Shown piece by piece: positions 45,519 to 55,447 of a stretch of DNA of 64,000 bases. A program made the position numbers and the translations under genes. The stretch's first letter is position 1. Each line of letters starts with the position of its first letter. The notes under the pieces are model-generated. The model saw only the letters and a list, made by a program, of their open reading frames with translations. It was not told the DNA's origin and did not search any database. Origin of the DNA: Pseudoduganella guangdongensis (lineage in GTDB: Bacteria; Pseudomonadota; Gammaproteobacteria; Burkholderiales; Burkholderiaceae_D); NCBI RefSeq assembly GCF_009857475.1, contig NZ_WWCJ01000002.1, forward strand, positions 124,001 to 188,000. Direction: 5' to 3'.

Positions 45519-46886
45519 ATGAACTCTCCCGCACCACAAGTCATCAAGATGTACGCCAAGCGCGAGGATATTTTCCCGCGCGAGGTGAAAGGACATTACA
45601 CCCGCCTGCGCTGGATCTGCCTGATCCTGACCCAGCTGGTGTTCTACGGCGCACCATGGCTGCAATGGAATGGCCGCCAGGCCATCCTGTTCGACCTGGT
45701 GCAGCGCAAGTTCTACATCTTCGGCCTGGTCTTGTGGCCGCAGGATTTCATTTACCTTGCAGCCATGCTGATCGCCTGTGCCTGGGGTCTGTTCCTGGTC
45801 ACGGCGGTCGCTGGCCGCGTCTGGTGCGGGTATTCCTGCCCGCAAACGGTCTACACGGAGATGTTCCTGTGGATCGAACGTAAATTCGAAGGTTCGCGCA
45901 GCGCGCAGATGCGCCTGAAAAAGGCGCCGCTGTCGTTCGACAAGATCTGGCGCAAAGGCGGCAAGCACGCCGTCTGGCTGCTGCTCGCGCTGTGGACCGG
46001 CTTCACCTTCGTCAGCTATTTCTCGCCCCTGCACGACCTGGCCAAGGAGGCGCAAACCTTCAACTTCGGCCCGTGGGAAACCTTCTGGGTGCTGTTCTAC
46101 AGCCTGGCCACCTACGGCAACGCCGGCTGGCTGCGCGAGCAGGTGTGCAAATACATGTGCCCCTACGCCCGCTTCCAGAGCGCGATGTTCGACCGTGACT
46201 CGCTGATCATCACCTACGACGAGAAGCGCGGCGAGCCGCGCGGCCCGAAATCGGAAGGCTCGTGCATCGACTGCTCGCTGTGCGTGCAGGTATGCCCGGT
46301 CGGCATCGATATCCGCGATGGCCTGCAGTATGAATGCATCGGCTGCGCCGCCTGCATCGATGCCTGCGACATCGTGATGGACAAGATCGAACAGCCGCGC
46401 GGCCTGATCCGCTACAGCACCGACCGTGCCATGACGCAGGGCCTGGGCGCGAAGGAAATCCGCAAGCGCGTGATGCGTCCGCGCGTGCTGCTCTACACAG
46501 GCGGCCTGATCCTGTTCATCATCGCCGTCTTCGCCACGCTGGCCATGCGCACGCCGCTCAAGATGGACGTGATCCGCGATCGTGGCTCGATGGGGCGCGA
46601 AGTGGAGAACGGCATGATCGAGAACGTATACCGCCTGCAAATCATGAACACCACCGAGCAAGGCCACACCTACCGCGTGCGCGCCAGCGGCATCGATACG
46701 CTGCAGGTGGTGGAGCTGGGCGACGTGGTGCTGGGCCCGACCGAAACCCGCGCCGTGCCGGTGCGCCTGCGCGTGGCGCACGGCAAGGGCGAAACCGGCT
46801 CGAACAAGATTGCCATTGAACTGACCTCGGTCGACGACCCGTCGCTGTCGGTCAAGGAAAAGGCGGTATTCATCGTACCGCGCTAA
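45519..46886 (+). CDS. ccoG: cbb3 oxidase accessory protein CcoG
   Basis: A 455-residue membrane protein (RdxA/FixG). Transmembrane helices in the first 200 residues include CGYSCPQTVYTEMFLWIERK. Two ferredoxin-type 4Fe-4S motifs follow (CIDCSLCVQVCPVG and CIGCAACIDACD), then a C-terminal immunoglobulin-like domain. CcoG reduces copper(II) for oxidase assembly in studied species. It sits 16 bp after ccoP. Confidence 0.95.
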   Translation: MNSPAPQVIKMYAKREDIFPREVKGHYTRLRWICLILTQLVFYGAPWLQWNGRQAILFDLVQRKFYIFGLVLWPQDFIYLAAMLIACAWGLFLVTAVAGRVWCGYSCPQTVYTEMFLWIERKFEGSRSAQMRLKKAPLSFDKIWRKGGKHAVWLLLALWTGFTFVSYFSPLHDLAKEAQTFNFGPWETFWVLFYSLATYGNAGWLREQVCKYMCPYARFQSAMFDRDSLIITYDEKRGEPRGPKSEGSCIDCSLCVQVCPVGIDIRDGLQYECIGCAACIDACDIVMDKIEQPRGLIRYSTDRAMTQGLGAKEIRKRVMRPRVLLYTGGLILFIIAVFATLAMRTPLKMDVIRDRGSMGREVENGMIENVYRLQIMNTTEQGHTYRVRASGIDTLQVVELGDVVLGPTETRAVPVRLRVAHGKGETGSNKIAIELTSVDDPSLSVKEKAVFIVPR

Positions 46887-46897
46887 AGGAGCAAGAC

Positions 46898-47446
46898 ATG
46901 AACGCAAGCGCAAACGCAGCAGCCGTGGCAGCCGCCGGCCCCTGGTACACCCACCGCTGGCCATGGCTGCTGATGCTGGGCCCCGCCGTGGTGGCGGTGG
47001 CCGGCATCGCCACCAGCTATGTCGCCTTCACCAGCCAGGACGCGCTGGTGGTGGGCGATTACTACAAGAAGGGCAAGGCCATCAACCAGGACTTGCGGCG
47101 CGACCGTGCCGCCACCGCGCTGGGCCTGTCCATCGAACTGCGCTACGACGCGGCGGAAGGCCAGCTGCGCGGCCATATCGGCAGCCAGCAGGCGCTGGAC
47201 GGGGAAACGCTGTCGGTGCGCCTGCAGCACGCCACCCAGCCTGCGCGCGATATGGTGCTGCTGGCGCGTCCCGACGCGGACGGCAACTTCAGCGTGGCGC
47301 TGCCGATGCTGGAGCGCTCGCGCTGGCAGGTGCTGGTGGAAGGCAAGGACCGCAGCTGGCGCCTGGAAGGCGCCTGGCAATGGCCTGCCGAGCGCCAGGT
47401 GGCGATCCGCGCCGACGCCGACCCGACCCCGCTGGCCGCGCGCTAA
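46898..47446 (+). CDS. ccoH: FixH/CcoH-family protein
   Basis: A 182-residue membrane-anchored protein. The helix WPWLLMLGPAVVAVAGIATSY is followed by VGDYYKKGKAINQDLRRDRAA, the FixH signature, and a beta-rich periplasmic domain ending WPAERQVAIRAD. It aids cbb3 assembly. It is the last gene of the block, convergent with the ECF sigma gene 26 bp away, with no clear hairpin between them. Confidence 0.92.
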   Translation: MNASANAAAVAAAGPWYTHRWPWLLMLGPAVVAVAGIATSYVAFTSQDALVVGDYYKKGKAINQDLRRDRAATALGLSIELRYDAAEGQLRGHIGSQQALDGETLSVRLQHATQPARDMVLLARPDADGNFSVALPMLERSRWQVLVEGKDRSWRLEGAWQWPAERQVAIRADADPTPLAAR

Positions 47447-47472
47447 GCAGCCGCGTGCCAAGCCACCTCATG

Positions 47473-47991
47473 TCAGCCAACCAAATACTCGCGCGCCAGC
47501 GCGCGGGCGCGGTGCAGGCGGCTCTTGGTGGCCGCCGTCGTCAGGCCCAGCTCCTGCGCGATCTCCGCAATGCTCAACTCCTCAAAATCGCGCAGCAGCA
47601 CTATCTGCAGATAATCGCGCGGCAGCGACTCCAGCGCCTGCACCAGCTCCGTGCGCAAGCTGGCGTCATCGTGCGCGGCTAACCACTGCTGCGCGCGCTC
47701 CTCGTCGTGCGGGTCGTAGTTCAAGGCCAGCCGCCCCAGGCGCCGGCATTCCCGCTGCACCACCTTGAACAGCCAGCCGGAAAACGCCGCCAGCACCTTC
47801 AGCGACGATAGCCGGCGCGACATCACCAGCAACACTTCCTGCACCGCGTCGTCCACATCGCTGACCAGGCAATTGCGCTGCGCGTAGCGGCGGATATCCG
47901 GCTGGCACAGCGCCAGCAGCCTGGCCAGCGCCGCCGTGTCGCCGCCGTGCGCGGCCGCCAGCACCGGCTGGTGCTGTTCCTGTAATGCCAT
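47473..47991 (-). CDS. ECF-type RNA polymerase sigma factor
   Basis: A 172-residue sigma-70-family factor with region 2 (VSDVDDAVQEVLLVMSRRL, AAFSGWLFKVVQREC) and region 4 (LPRDYLQIVLLRDFEELSIA, EIAQELGLTTAATKSRLHRA). There is no zinc anti-sigma gene beside it. It follows a small DUF2892 membrane protein by one base, so the two are co-transcribed, and the regulatory signal is unknown. Confidence 0.88.
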   Translation of the reverse strand: MALQEQHQPVLAAAHGGDTAALARLLALCQPDIRRYAQRNCLVSDVDDAVQEVLLVMSRRLSSLKVLAAFSGWLFKVVQRECRRLGRLALNYDPHDEERAQQWLAAHDDASLRTELVQALESLPRDYLQIVLLRDFEELSIAEIAQELGLTTAATKSRLHRARALAREYLVG

Positions 47992-47992
47992 C

Positions 47993-48202
47993 CTATTTCC
48001 TCGCCTTATCCAGTTTGCGGCCCACCATGGCGCAAGCCGGGCAAAAGCCGAACAAGCCCGAAAGCACCATGCCGGCCGCCGCCAGCGCCAGCACCGTGGC
48101 CCACAGGCCGCCCAGGGCCAGCACGCTCCAAGCCGCCACCGCCAGTCCGGCCATCACGCGCAGCACGCGCTCCCAGGTTGGTACATTTTTAACATAGAAC
48201 AT
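47993..48202 (-). CDS. DUF2892 family small membrane protein
   Basis: A 69-residue protein with two hydrophobic helices (MAGLAVAAWSVLALGGLWA and VLALAAAGMVLSGLFGFCPA), ending CPACAMVG. The YgaP-type DUF2892 domain often accompanies rhodanese or persulfide handling. Start 48202 has AAAGGAATG upstream. The Cys pair could be a redox or metal sensor coupled to the sigma factor. Confidence 0.82.
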   Translation of the reverse strand: MFYVKNVPTWERVLRVMAGLAVAAWSVLALGGLWATVLALAAAGMVLSGLFGFCPACAMVGRKLDKARK

Positions 48203-48328
48203 TTTGCCATTCCTTTCGCAGTTGAAGGGAAATTCCCCACCCGCTAAGAGGCGCGCGCCGCGCATTTGGATTCGCGGCCCTGAAAATAAATTACACTAGC
48301 CAGGCAGCCCCTCGCCCAAAGGATATGA

Positions 48329-51300
48329 ATGAAGCCTCTCGGGATCAAAGTGAAGGTCGCCCTGGCCACCAGCATCACGTCCATCGTGATGATTGCGGTG
48401 GTCACCGTGCTGCAGGCGCAACGCCTGCGCGAAGACTTCACCAAGGTGATGTTCGCCCAGCAGAACGCCATCGTGACCCGTACCGCCGAGGAGCTGGACG
48501 ACAAGCTGACCGCCCTGCTGGACGTGATCAGCCAGACCGCCCGCAAGCAGCCGCGCCGCCTGCTGGGCGACCCGGCCGCCCTGCGCGACTGGTACGAGGA
48601 GCGCGCCATGCTGTCGATGTTCGACGACGTGGTCCTGTTCGACGCTGGCGGCACCGTGGTGGCCGACATCCCGCTGATGCCGGGCCGGGTCGGCGTTTCC
48701 ATCAGCGAGAGGGACTATTTCAAAAAGGTGCTGGAAACCCGCCAGCCCCTGATCGCAGGTCCCGTGCGGAGCAAGGTCAGCGGGCAGCCCATCGTGCAGA
48801 TGGTGGCGCCGGTGCTGGACGACCAGGGCAAGGTGGTGGCGGTGCTGGCGGGCGTACTGCGCCTGTACCGGGACAATATCCTGGGCCACCTGCGCACCGC
48901 CAAAGTGGGCAAGACCGGCTACTTCTTCGCCGTCACGCTGGGCGAACCTTCGATCTACGTGGTGCACCCGGAAGCGGCCCGCATCCTGCAGCCGCGCGCG
49001 TCGAACGCCAACCCGGCCACCACGCGCGCGCTGCGCGAAGGGTTCGAGGGCACGGTGATCAGCACCAGCGCCGCCGGCACCAAGAACCTGACCAGCTACA
49101 AGCGCCTGAAATCGACCGACTGGCTGCTGGCCACGGCGCTGCCGGTGCAGGAGGCCTTCGAACCGTTCGAAGGCTTGCAGCTGCACTTGCTGGCGTGGGG
49201 CATCGCCGCCTCCGTCATCGCCGCCCTGCTGATCGGCTGGATCACGCTGCAGCTGCTGGCGCCCGTGGCACGCCTGCGCAACGCGATCCAGGATTTGCGC
49301 GGCGCGCCCGGCAATTTCTCGCCCATCCCGGTCACGCGCAAGGACGAAATTGGCGAGCTGACGGAGGCTTTCAATAGCCTGATGCAGGAGCGCCTGGCCG
49401 CCGAAGCGCATTCGCAAACCCTGATGTCCGAAGCCGGCCTGCGCGCCGCCGAACTGGAGGTGGAACGCGACCGCGCCGAGGCGGCCAACCGCGCCAAGAG
49501 CGATTTCGTGGCCAATATGAGCCACGAGATCCGCACCCCGATGAACGCGGTACTGGGCATGGTCTACCTGTTGGGGAACACCTCGCTCAGCGCGCAGCAG
49601 CGCAAATACCTGACCATGATCCGCTCCTCCGGCCAGTCGCTGCTCGGCATCCTGAACGATGTGCTGGACTTCTCCAAGATCGAGGCGCGCCGCATGGAGC
49701 TGGCGCCGGTCGACTTCGACCTGGACGACACCATGGCCACCCTGGCCACCACCATGACCATGAATGCCGGCGACAAGGAGCTGGAGCTGGCCATCATGGT
49801 CCACCCCGAGGTGCCGACCCTGCTGCACGGCGACGCGCTGCGCCTGCAGCAGATCCTGACCAACCTGGCCAGCAATGCCATCAAATTCACCGAGCAGGGC
49901 GAGGTGGTGGTGGCGGTGACGGCGGCGGTGCGCGTGGCCGACCGCGTGCTGCTGTGCTTTGAGGTGCGCGACACCGGCATCGGCATGACGGAGCAGCAGA
50001 CCACGCACTTGTTCAACGCCTTCTCGCAGGGCGACGAAAGCATTACGCGCCGTTTCGGCGGCACCGGGCTGGGGCTGGCCATCACGCGCCGCCTGGTGGA
50101 ACTGATGGGCGGCCAGATCCAGCTCAAGACGGTGCCGCATGAAGGCAGCTCGTTCAGCTTCGAGCTGTGGTTCGGCGTGCTGCCGGAGCGCAGCGAGGCG
50201 CGGCGCAAACCCGCCCTGGGCCCGCTCAATGTGCTGGTGGCGGACGATAACGGCACCAGCCGCAAGCTGATCGTGCAGCTGCTGCGGGCCTGGGGCTGGG
50301 ACGCCGACGAAGCCCACTCCGGTGCGTCCGCCCTGCGCCTGTTCCGCGAACGCCTGGACAGCGCCCATCCTTACGACGTGGTGCTGGCGGACTGGCATAT
50401 GGCCGGCGCCGACGGCCGTGCCGCCGCGCGCGAAATCCGCCAGGCGGCCGAAGGCCACCGCCAGCCGATCGTGGTGACGATCAACGCCTTTGCCCGCGCC
50501 CAGGTGGACGATATCGCCAACGCGCCGGAGGTGGATGTGGTGCTGGTCAAGCCGATCACCTCGTCCAGCCTGTTCGACGCCATGCACCAGGCGCTGGCCT
50601 CCAGCGGCGGCAGCGAGGAGGCCTCGGCCGCCTCCAACGCCCTGGCCAACCGCCTGCACGGCGTGCATTTCCTGCTGGTGGAGGACAACCTGCTGAACCA
50701 GGCTGTGGCGCGCGGCATCCTGGAAGCGGCCGGCGCCACGCTCGACGTGGTGGGCGACGGGCAGCAAGCGGTGGATATCCTGCGCGTCGGCGCCAGCCGC
50801 TACCAGATCGTGTTGATGGACATGCAGATGCCGGTGCTGGACGGCTTCAGCGCCACGCGCATGATCCGCGACGAACTCAAACTCGCGCTGCCGGTGATCG
50901 CCATGACCGCCGGGGTGCTGACCTCGGAGCGCCACCGCTGCACCGAGGCCGGCATCACCGACTTCATCGCCAAGCCGGTCGTCATCGAGGAAATGATGGC
51001 GGTGATCGAGCGCCACCTGCCGGCCAGGGAGGCGCGCGCGCCCACCGCCGCCAACGACGCCCATGCCGCACCGCCGGAGCCGGCGTCGGAACAGGTGTTC
51101 AGCATGGATAGCCTGATGCGCGTGATGGGCAAGGACCAGAAAGGCCGCGCCGTCATGTTCAAGATGGTGCGCGGCGCGCTGGAGGGCGGCATGCAGCCGA
51201 TGGACGATGCCGACGCCGCGCTGCAGGCGGGACGCCCGGGCGAGGCGGCGCGCATCCTGCACGGCTTGCGCGGCGCGGTCGGCGTGCTGGGCGCCAAGCG

Positions 51301-51445
51301 CCTGGTGAAGGCGACGCTGGATGCGGAGTCGGCGATCCGCAGCGGCAGTCCGGACACCTTGCAGGGCATGCTGGCGACCGTGCGCTATGAGCTGGAGCAG
51401 GTGCTGGTGCAGGGCCGGCGCTGGCTGGAGCAGGAGGATGTCTAG
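48329..51445 (+). CDS. Hybrid sensor histidine kinase with two receiver domains and HPt
   Basis: A 1038-residue membrane sensor. Transmembrane helix ([16 protein letters not shown]), a periplasmic Cache-type domain to about 280, a second helix ([20 protein letters not shown]) and HAMP. The HisKA box [19 protein letters not shown] has its His at about residue 398, and the ATPase domain contains [18 protein letters not shown]. Receiver 1 ([12 protein letters not shown]) and receiver 2 ([12 protein letters not shown]) both keep the phospho-Asp. A C-terminal HPt follows ([10 protein letters not shown], His about 976). A full internal phosphorelay seems possible; no cognate output regulator is adjacent. 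Confidence 0.92.
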   Translation: MKPLGIKVKVALATSITSIVMIAVVTVLQAQRLREDFTKVMFAQQNAIVTRTAEELDDKLTALLDVISQTARKQPRRLLGDPAALRDWYEERAMLSMFDDVVLFDAGGTVVADIPLMPGRVGVSISERDYFKKVLETRQPLIAGPVRSKVSGQPIVQMVAPVLDDQGKVVAVLAGVLRLYRDNILGHLRTAKVGKTGYFFAVTLGEPSIYVVHPEAARILQPRASNANPATTRALREGFEGTVISTSAAGTKNLTSYKRLKSTDWLLATALPVQEAFEPFEGLQLHLLAWGIAASVIAALLIGWITLQLLAPVARLRNAIQDLRGAPGNFSPIPVTRKDEIGELTEAFNSLMQERLAAEAHSQTLMSEAGLRAAELEVERDRAEAANRAKSDFVANMSHEIRTPMNAVLGMVYLLGNTSLSAQQRKYLTMIRSSGQSLLGILNDVLDFSKIEARRMELAPVDFDLDDTMATLATTMTMNAGDKELELAIMVHPEVPTLLHGDALRLQQILTNLASNAIKFTEQGEVVVAVTAAVRVADRVLLCFEVRDTGIGMTEQQTTHLFNAFSQGDESITRRFGGTGLGLAITRRLVELMGGQIQLKTVPHEGSSFSFELWFGVLPERSEARRKPALGPLNVLVADDNGTSRKLIVQLLRAWGWDADEAHSGASALRLFRERLDSAHPYDVVLADWHMAGADGRAAAREIRQAAEGHRQPIVVTINAFARAQVDDIANAPEVDVVLVKPITSSSLFDAMHQALASSGGSEEASAASNALANRLHGVHFLLVEDNLLNQAVARGILEAAGATLDVVGDGQQAVDILRVGASRYQIVLMDMQMPVLDGFSATRMIRDELKLALPVIAMTAGVLTSERHRCTEAGITDFIAKPVVIEEMMAVIERHLPAREARAPTAANDAHAAPPEPASEQVFSMDSLMRVMGKDQKGRAVMFKMVRGALEGGMQPMDDADAALQAGRPGEAARILHGLRGAVGVLGAKRLVKATLDAESAIRSGSPDTLQGMLATVRYELEQVLVQGRRWLEQEDV

Positions 51446-51455
51446 GCTCTAGCGC

Positions 51456-52025
51456 CTAGCGCTGGGGGTAAATGGTCTCGCCGCGCGCCAGCATGGCGAC
51501 AAACTCGCCGATGCGCCGTGCCCGCGTTTCCGCCCGTTTGGCCTGGTGCGTGCGGAACAGGATGGCGTAGCGGTTCTGCGAACTGAGTTTGGCAAAGTTG
51601 GTGCTCGCCTCGGTGTTCGCATCCAGCGCCGCCTGCAGGTCCGGCGGCACTTCGGCCGCACTCCAGGAGTCATAGGCGGCATCCCAACGGCCGTCCTTTT
51701 TCGCGCGTTCCACCTCGGCCAGCCCGGCCGGCTGCATGCGGCCTTGCGCGGCCAGCGCCTGCACCTTCTCGCGGTTGACCTTGGACCAGATGCTGCGCTT
51801 GGCGCGCGGCGTGAATTTCTGCAGCCAGTAATGGGCGTCGATGCTTTTCTTCTGGCCGTCGATCCAGCCGAAACAGAGGGCCGCGTCCAGCGCTTCCGGG
51901 TGCTGCACCGAGTTTTCCGGCGCGCCCTTCTTGGCGATCTTCATCCAGACGCCGGGCGAGGCGGCGTGCTGCTGTTCCAGCCAGGTCCACCATGCCGTGC
52001 CATCCGCGAACAATTGCTGGTCCAT
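51456..52025 (-). CDS. YdeI/OmdA-family protein (bacteriocin-protection domain)
   Basis: A 189-residue protein. The N-terminal FADGTAWWTWLEQQHAASPGVWMKI and CFGWIDGQKKSIDAHYWLQKFTPR are YdeI/OmpD-associated signatures, and the C-terminal helix FRTHQAKRAETRARRIGEFV is family-typical. The role is ill-defined. Its start codon overlaps the stop of the LysR gene by one base, so LysR and YdeI form a unit. Confidence 0.87.
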   Translation of the reverse strand: MDQQLFADGTAWWTWLEQQHAASPGVWMKIAKKGAPENSVQHPEALDAALCFGWIDGQKKSIDAHYWLQKFTPRAKRSIWSKVNREKVQALAAQGRMQPAGLAEVERAKKDGRWDAAYDSWSAAEVPPDLQAALDANTEASTNFAKLSSQNRYAILFRTHQAKRAETRARRIGEFVAMLARGETIYPQR

Positions 52026-52903
52026 TACAGCCTCACTTTACGCGCCACTTCAACAAAAGCTTTCGCCGCAGGCGAAGCCTGGGCCAGGTTGCGCAGCGCC
52101 AGCCCGACGCGACGCCGCACCGGCGGAGAAAACGGCCGTACCACGATGCCGGGGTGGCTGCTGGCCAGGTCGGCCGGCAGCGCCAGCTCCGCCATGCCGG
52201 ACACGCCGTCGCCGCGCGCCACCATGCCCAGCACCGTCAGCACCTGCGACATGCGGTAGCGCACTTGCGGGCACAGGCCTTGCGCCGCAAACAGCGGTTC
52301 GATCAGGGTCGAGCAGCCGGCGTCGGGCATGATGAAGGGCTCCTGCGCCAGGTCTTGCGCCGTGATCGAATCTTTGGCGGCCAGGCGATGTCCAGCGGGC
52401 AGCAGGGCCACCATCTGGTCTTCCACCAGCTCGATCGTATCAAAGCGGTCGTCGGGCTGTTGCACAAAGCCGATATCGACGCGCCGGTCCAGGATCCATT
52501 GCAGGGTGTCGCCGTCGGTGCCCTCGTCGATGCGCACTTCGATGCCGGGATAGCGCTGGCGGAACACATCGAGGATGGCTGGCAGCAGCTTGAGCGAGGA
52601 GGTCGGGCCGAAGGAGCCGATGCGCAGCAAGCCTTTATTCAGGCCGCTGGCCAGCGCCACTTCCTGCCGCATGGACTCGGCCAGGCCGAGGATTTCGCGC
52701 CCGCGCACCAGCAGGCGCTGGCCCAGTTCCGTCACGTCGGCCACGGCGCCCTGGCGCTCGATCAGCTGCACGCCCAGCTCCTGCTCCAGCGACTTGATGG
52801 CGTGCGAGACGGCGGACTGGCTGATGCCCAGGCGCAGGGCGGCGGCGGTGAAGCCGCGCAGCTCCGCCACCAAAGCGAATATTTCCAACTGGGTGAACGT
52901 CAT
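52025..52903 (-). CDS. LysR-family transcriptional regulator
   Basis: A 292-residue LysR protein. Winged helix at 1-60 (FTQLEIFALVAELRGFTAAAL, SQSAVSHAIKSLEQELG), then effector domain from about 90 (LLRIGSFGPTSSLKLLPAIL). It resembles the CynR/CysB-like branch but without an assignable ligand. Divergent from the EamA transporter gene at 52982 (78-bp gap), a plausible target. Confidence 0.9.
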   Translation of the reverse strand: MTFTQLEIFALVAELRGFTAAALRLGISQSAVSHAIKSLEQELGVQLIERQGAVADVTELGQRLLVRGREILGLAESMRQEVALASGLNKGLLRIGSFGPTSSLKLLPAILDVFRQRYPGIEVRIDEGTDGDTLQWILDRRVDIGFVQQPDDRFDTIELVEDQMVALLPAGHRLAAKDSITAQDLAQEPFIMPDAGCSTLIEPLFAAQGLCPQVRYRMSQVLTVLGMVARGDGVSGMAELALPADLASSHPGIVVRPFSPPVRRRVGLALRNLAQASPAAKAFVEVARKVRL

Positions 52904-52981
52904 GAGCTTTTCCTCATTTCCACATGAATCGACATTAGCATTAATGTATAAGCTCCTTCACTGACACGCAAGGCCCCCGCC

Positions 52982-53854
52982 ATGATTTACCTGAAACTTA
53001 TCGCCTGCACCCTGATCTGGGGCGGCACCTTCATCGCCGGCCATATCGTGTCGAATGCGTTGCCGCCGCTGACCGCAGCCGCCATCCGCTTCTCCATCGC
53101 GGGCGCGCTGCTGCTGGTGCTGGCCTGGCAGCGCGAGGGCGGCCTGCCGCGCCTCTCCATGCAGCAGCTGGGCGCCACGGCGGCGCTGGGCCTGACCGGC
53201 ATCTTCCTGTACAACTTCTGCTTCTTCTCGGCGCTGGGCCAGATGGAGGCTAGCCGTTCGGCCCTGTTCATCGCCATCAACCCGATCGTCACCGCGCTGG
53301 CCGCCGCCGCCGTGCTGCGCGAGCGCCTGACCTGGCGCAAATGGGCCGGCATCGGTATCGCCTTCGTCGGCGCCGCCCTGCTGATCACGCGTGGCGAGCC
53401 GCTGGCGGCCATGCATGACATCAGCCAGTCGATCGGCGTGGGGGAATTGATGATGCTGGGCGCGGTCACCTGCTGGGCGGCTTACACCCTGGTCGGTCGC
53501 GCGGCGCTGAAAGGCCTGACGCCGATTGCCGCCACCACTTACGCCTCGCTGTGGGGCCTGGGCTTCCTGCTGCTGGCCTCCGCGCGCGAGCTGCCGGGCG
53601 TGGCCTGGACCTCGCTGGGCTGGCAGGTATGGGCCTCGGTCACCTACCTGGGCGCTTTCGGCACCGTGGTGGCTTTTGTCTGGTGGTATGAAGGGGTGAA
53701 GGCACTGGGCCCGGCACGCACGGCGGTGTTCAACAACCTGGTGCCGGTATTTGGCGTGTCGCTCGCCGCTGTCATGCTGGGCGAGCAGGTGCTGGCGTCG
53801 ATGGTAGCCGGCGGCCTGCTGGTGGCCGCCGGCGTTACCATCACCAATCGGTAA
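52982..53854 (+). CDS. DMT-superfamily (EamA) transporter
   Basis: A 290-residue, roughly ten-helix inner-membrane transporter made of two EamA repeats (first repeat starting LKLIACTLIWGGTFIAGHIV; second from GELMMLGAVTCWAAYTLVGR). The segment GALGPARTAVFNNLVPVFGV near the end is typical. It probably exports amino acids or metabolites, substrate unknown. Divergent LysR suggests effector-driven control. Confidence 0.9.
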   Translation: MIYLKLIACTLIWGGTFIAGHIVSNALPPLTAAAIRFSIAGALLLVLAWQREGGLPRLSMQQLGATAALGLTGIFLYNFCFFSALGQMEASRSALFIAINPIVTALAAAAVLRERLTWRKWAGIGIAFVGAALLITRGEPLAAMHDISQSIGVGELMMLGAVTCWAAYTLVGRAALKGLTPIAATTYASLWGLGFLLLASARELPGVAWTSLGWQVWASVTYLGAFGTVVAFVWWYEGVKALGPARTAVFNNLVPVFGVSLAAVMLGEQVLASMVAGGLLVAAGVTITNR

Positions 53855-53859
53855 AAGCT

Positions 53860-54477
53860 TCAGGCAAAACGCAAGACCTCGTCCAGTGGGCGGCGCGGCT
53901 TTTGCGGCCAGTTGCCCTGCGCCGCATGGCCGATCGCCACCAGCATGACGGGCACTTCGTCGGCGCCCAGGCCGAAGGCAGCGTGCACGGCTTCGGCGTC
54001 GAAGCCGGTCATGGCGCAGCTGGACAAGCCCATGCCTTCGGCAGCCAGGATCATGGTCATGCCGGCCAGCGAGGCGGAACGCAAGGCTTCGTCGCGCTGG
54101 GCGCGCTCATCGCCGTTCATCGAACCCTGCGCCATGCGCGTCCAGCTGTCGGCCACGGGTTGGATAAGTATGCCTTTATCCACAGCCGGTTTCAGCGCCG
54201 CTGCCACCTGGTCCTGCGCGCGCAGGGTGCCGCTGATGATGAAGGTCACCGGCGCGTCCGCAACTTTCTGTTGGCCGAAGGACAGGTCACGCAATTTTTC
54301 GCGCGCCTGCTGCGAACGGACTGCGACAAATTGCCAGTTCTGTACGTTAAAGGCGGAAGGCGCCAGCGTTGCCAGGCGCACCAGCTCCGCCACCTGCGCG
54401 TCGCTGACCGGGGCCGCCGGGTCAAAATGGTTGGCCGACACGCGCGCTTCGATCAAATCCTTGATGGCGCTGCTCAT
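53860..54477 (-). CDS. Nitroreductase-family flavoprotein
   Basis: A 205-residue FMN-dependent reductase. The N-terminal DLIEARVSANHFDPAAPVSD and LVRLATLAPSAFNVQNWQFV match nitroreductases with the FMN phosphate site. AAEGMGLSSCAMTGFDAE is the second conserved segment, and the end is PLDEVLRFA. Substrate unknown (nitroaromatics, quinones or enones). It shares one base with the preceding EamA gene, so it is in that operon and presumably under MarR control. Confidence 0.9.
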   Translation of the reverse strand: MSSAIKDLIEARVSANHFDPAAPVSDAQVAELVRLATLAPSAFNVQNWQFVAVRSQQAREKLRDLSFGQQKVADAPVTFIISGTLRAQDQVAAALKPAVDKGILIQPVADSWTRMAQGSMNGDERAQRDEALRSASLAGMTMILAAEGMGLSSCAMTGFDAEAVHAAFGLGADEVPVMLVAIGHAAQGNWPQKPRRPLDEVLRFA

Positions 54478-55340
54478 TATTTCGTCTCCTGCATTTTGAG
54501 TTGAAGAGTCAGCACGCTGCCCAGCACCACGGCGAGGCCGGCCAGGGCGGTGCCGCCCAGGGCCTGGCCCAGCAGGGCCCAGCCCAGCACCACGGCGGTG
54601 GCTGGGCTCAGCAGGCCGAGCGAGGAGACGGCCACCGGCGGCAGGCGGGTCAAGCCGCGGAACCAGAGCAGGTAGGCCAGCAGGGCGCCCACCAGGGACA
54701 GGTAGGCATAGCCCAGGATCTCAGTGGTGGCCAGCGCGCTTGGGAAGGGCGGATCGGCCAGCAGCGCCAGCGGCGCCAGCATCAGGCCACCCAGCAGCAA
54801 TTGCCAGCCAGCCAGTTCGATCACCGGCAAGCCGGTTTTCCAGCGGCGCGCCAGCCAGTTGCCGGTGGCCATGCTGAGGGCGCCGACCAGGGCGGCGGCG
54901 ACGCCGATGGCGTCCCATTGCGCATTGGGCGACAGCAGCAGGGCGGCCATGCCGGCCACGCCGGCGACGGCGGCCACCATCGCCACCAGTTGCGGCCGGC
55001 GGCCGTCCCAGCCCCAGGCCAGGCCCATGATCACGATGGGCTGGATGGCGCCCAGCACGGCGGCCAGGCCGCCCGGCAGGCGGTAGGCGGCCACGAACAG
55101 CAGGGCCTGGAAGGCGCCAATATTTAATGCGGCCAGGGCGGCGACCTTGGCCCACAGGTGGCGCGGCAGCATGCGGCCGGCGAACAGCACCAGCAGCAGG
55201 CCGGCCGGCAGCGCGCGCACGGCGGCGGCGGTAAATGGCCGCCCGGCAGGCAGCACTTCGGTCACGATGACATAGGTGGAACCCCAGATGGCGGGGGCCA
55301 GCGCGGTCAGCGCTGTATCCAGGAGCGGGAACTTCTTCAT
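54477..55340 (-). CDS. EamA-family transporter
   Basis: A 287-residue DMT transporter. ALTALAPAIWGSTYVIVTEVLP at the N terminus and ALLAYLLWFRGLTRLPPVAV near the end are typical of the RhaT/EamA group. It is divergent from a MarR regulator, with two copies of a palindrome in the 107-bp gap, so it is very likely repressed by it. A small-molecule efflux role with the nitroreductase is possible. Confidence 0.9.
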   Translation of the reverse strand: MKKFPLLDTALTALAPAIWGSTYVIVTEVLPAGRPFTAAAVRALPAGLLLVLFAGRMLPRHLWAKVAALAALNIGAFQALLFVAAYRLPGGLAAVLGAIQPIVIMGLAWGWDGRRPQLVAMVAAVAGVAGMAALLLSPNAQWDAIGVAAALVGALSMATGNWLARRWKTGLPVIELAGWQLLLGGLMLAPLALLADPPFPSALATTEILGYAYLSLVGALLAYLLWFRGLTRLPPVAVSSLGLLSPATAVVLGWALLGQALGGTALAGLAVVLGSVLTLQLKMQETK

Positions 55341-55349
55341 ATTGGCCAG

Positions 55350-55373
55350 ATTTATCTTGAAATCGAGATATTC
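55350..55373. promoter_or_regulatory. Operator copy 1 in the eamA-marR intergenic region
   Basis: A 24-bp near-palindrome with half-sites ATTTATCTTGA and TCGAGATATTC. It starts ten bases from the EamA start codon, so bound repressor would block that transcript. Confidence 0.7.
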
Positions 55374-55386
55374 AGAAGTGTAACAG

Positions 55387-55410
55387 ATTTATCTTGAGGT
55401 CGAGATAAAT
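55387..55410. promoter_or_regulatory. Operator copy 2, overlapping the marR promoter
   Basis: A 24-bp palindrome with half-sites ATTTATCTTGA and TCGAGATAAAT, 37 bp from copy 1. A TATAAT at 55414-55419 lies just downstream with a TCTTGA -35 inside the operator (16-bp spacer), predicting autorepression of marR. Confidence 0.75.
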
Positions 55411-55447
55411 GGTTATAATCGTCCCCATAGCCTTTTCGGAGACCGCT

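Noticed and set aside
48296..51262. A 988-codon reverse frame
   Set aside because: Antisense shadow of the hybrid histidine kinase, whose catalytic motifs are all on the forward strand.
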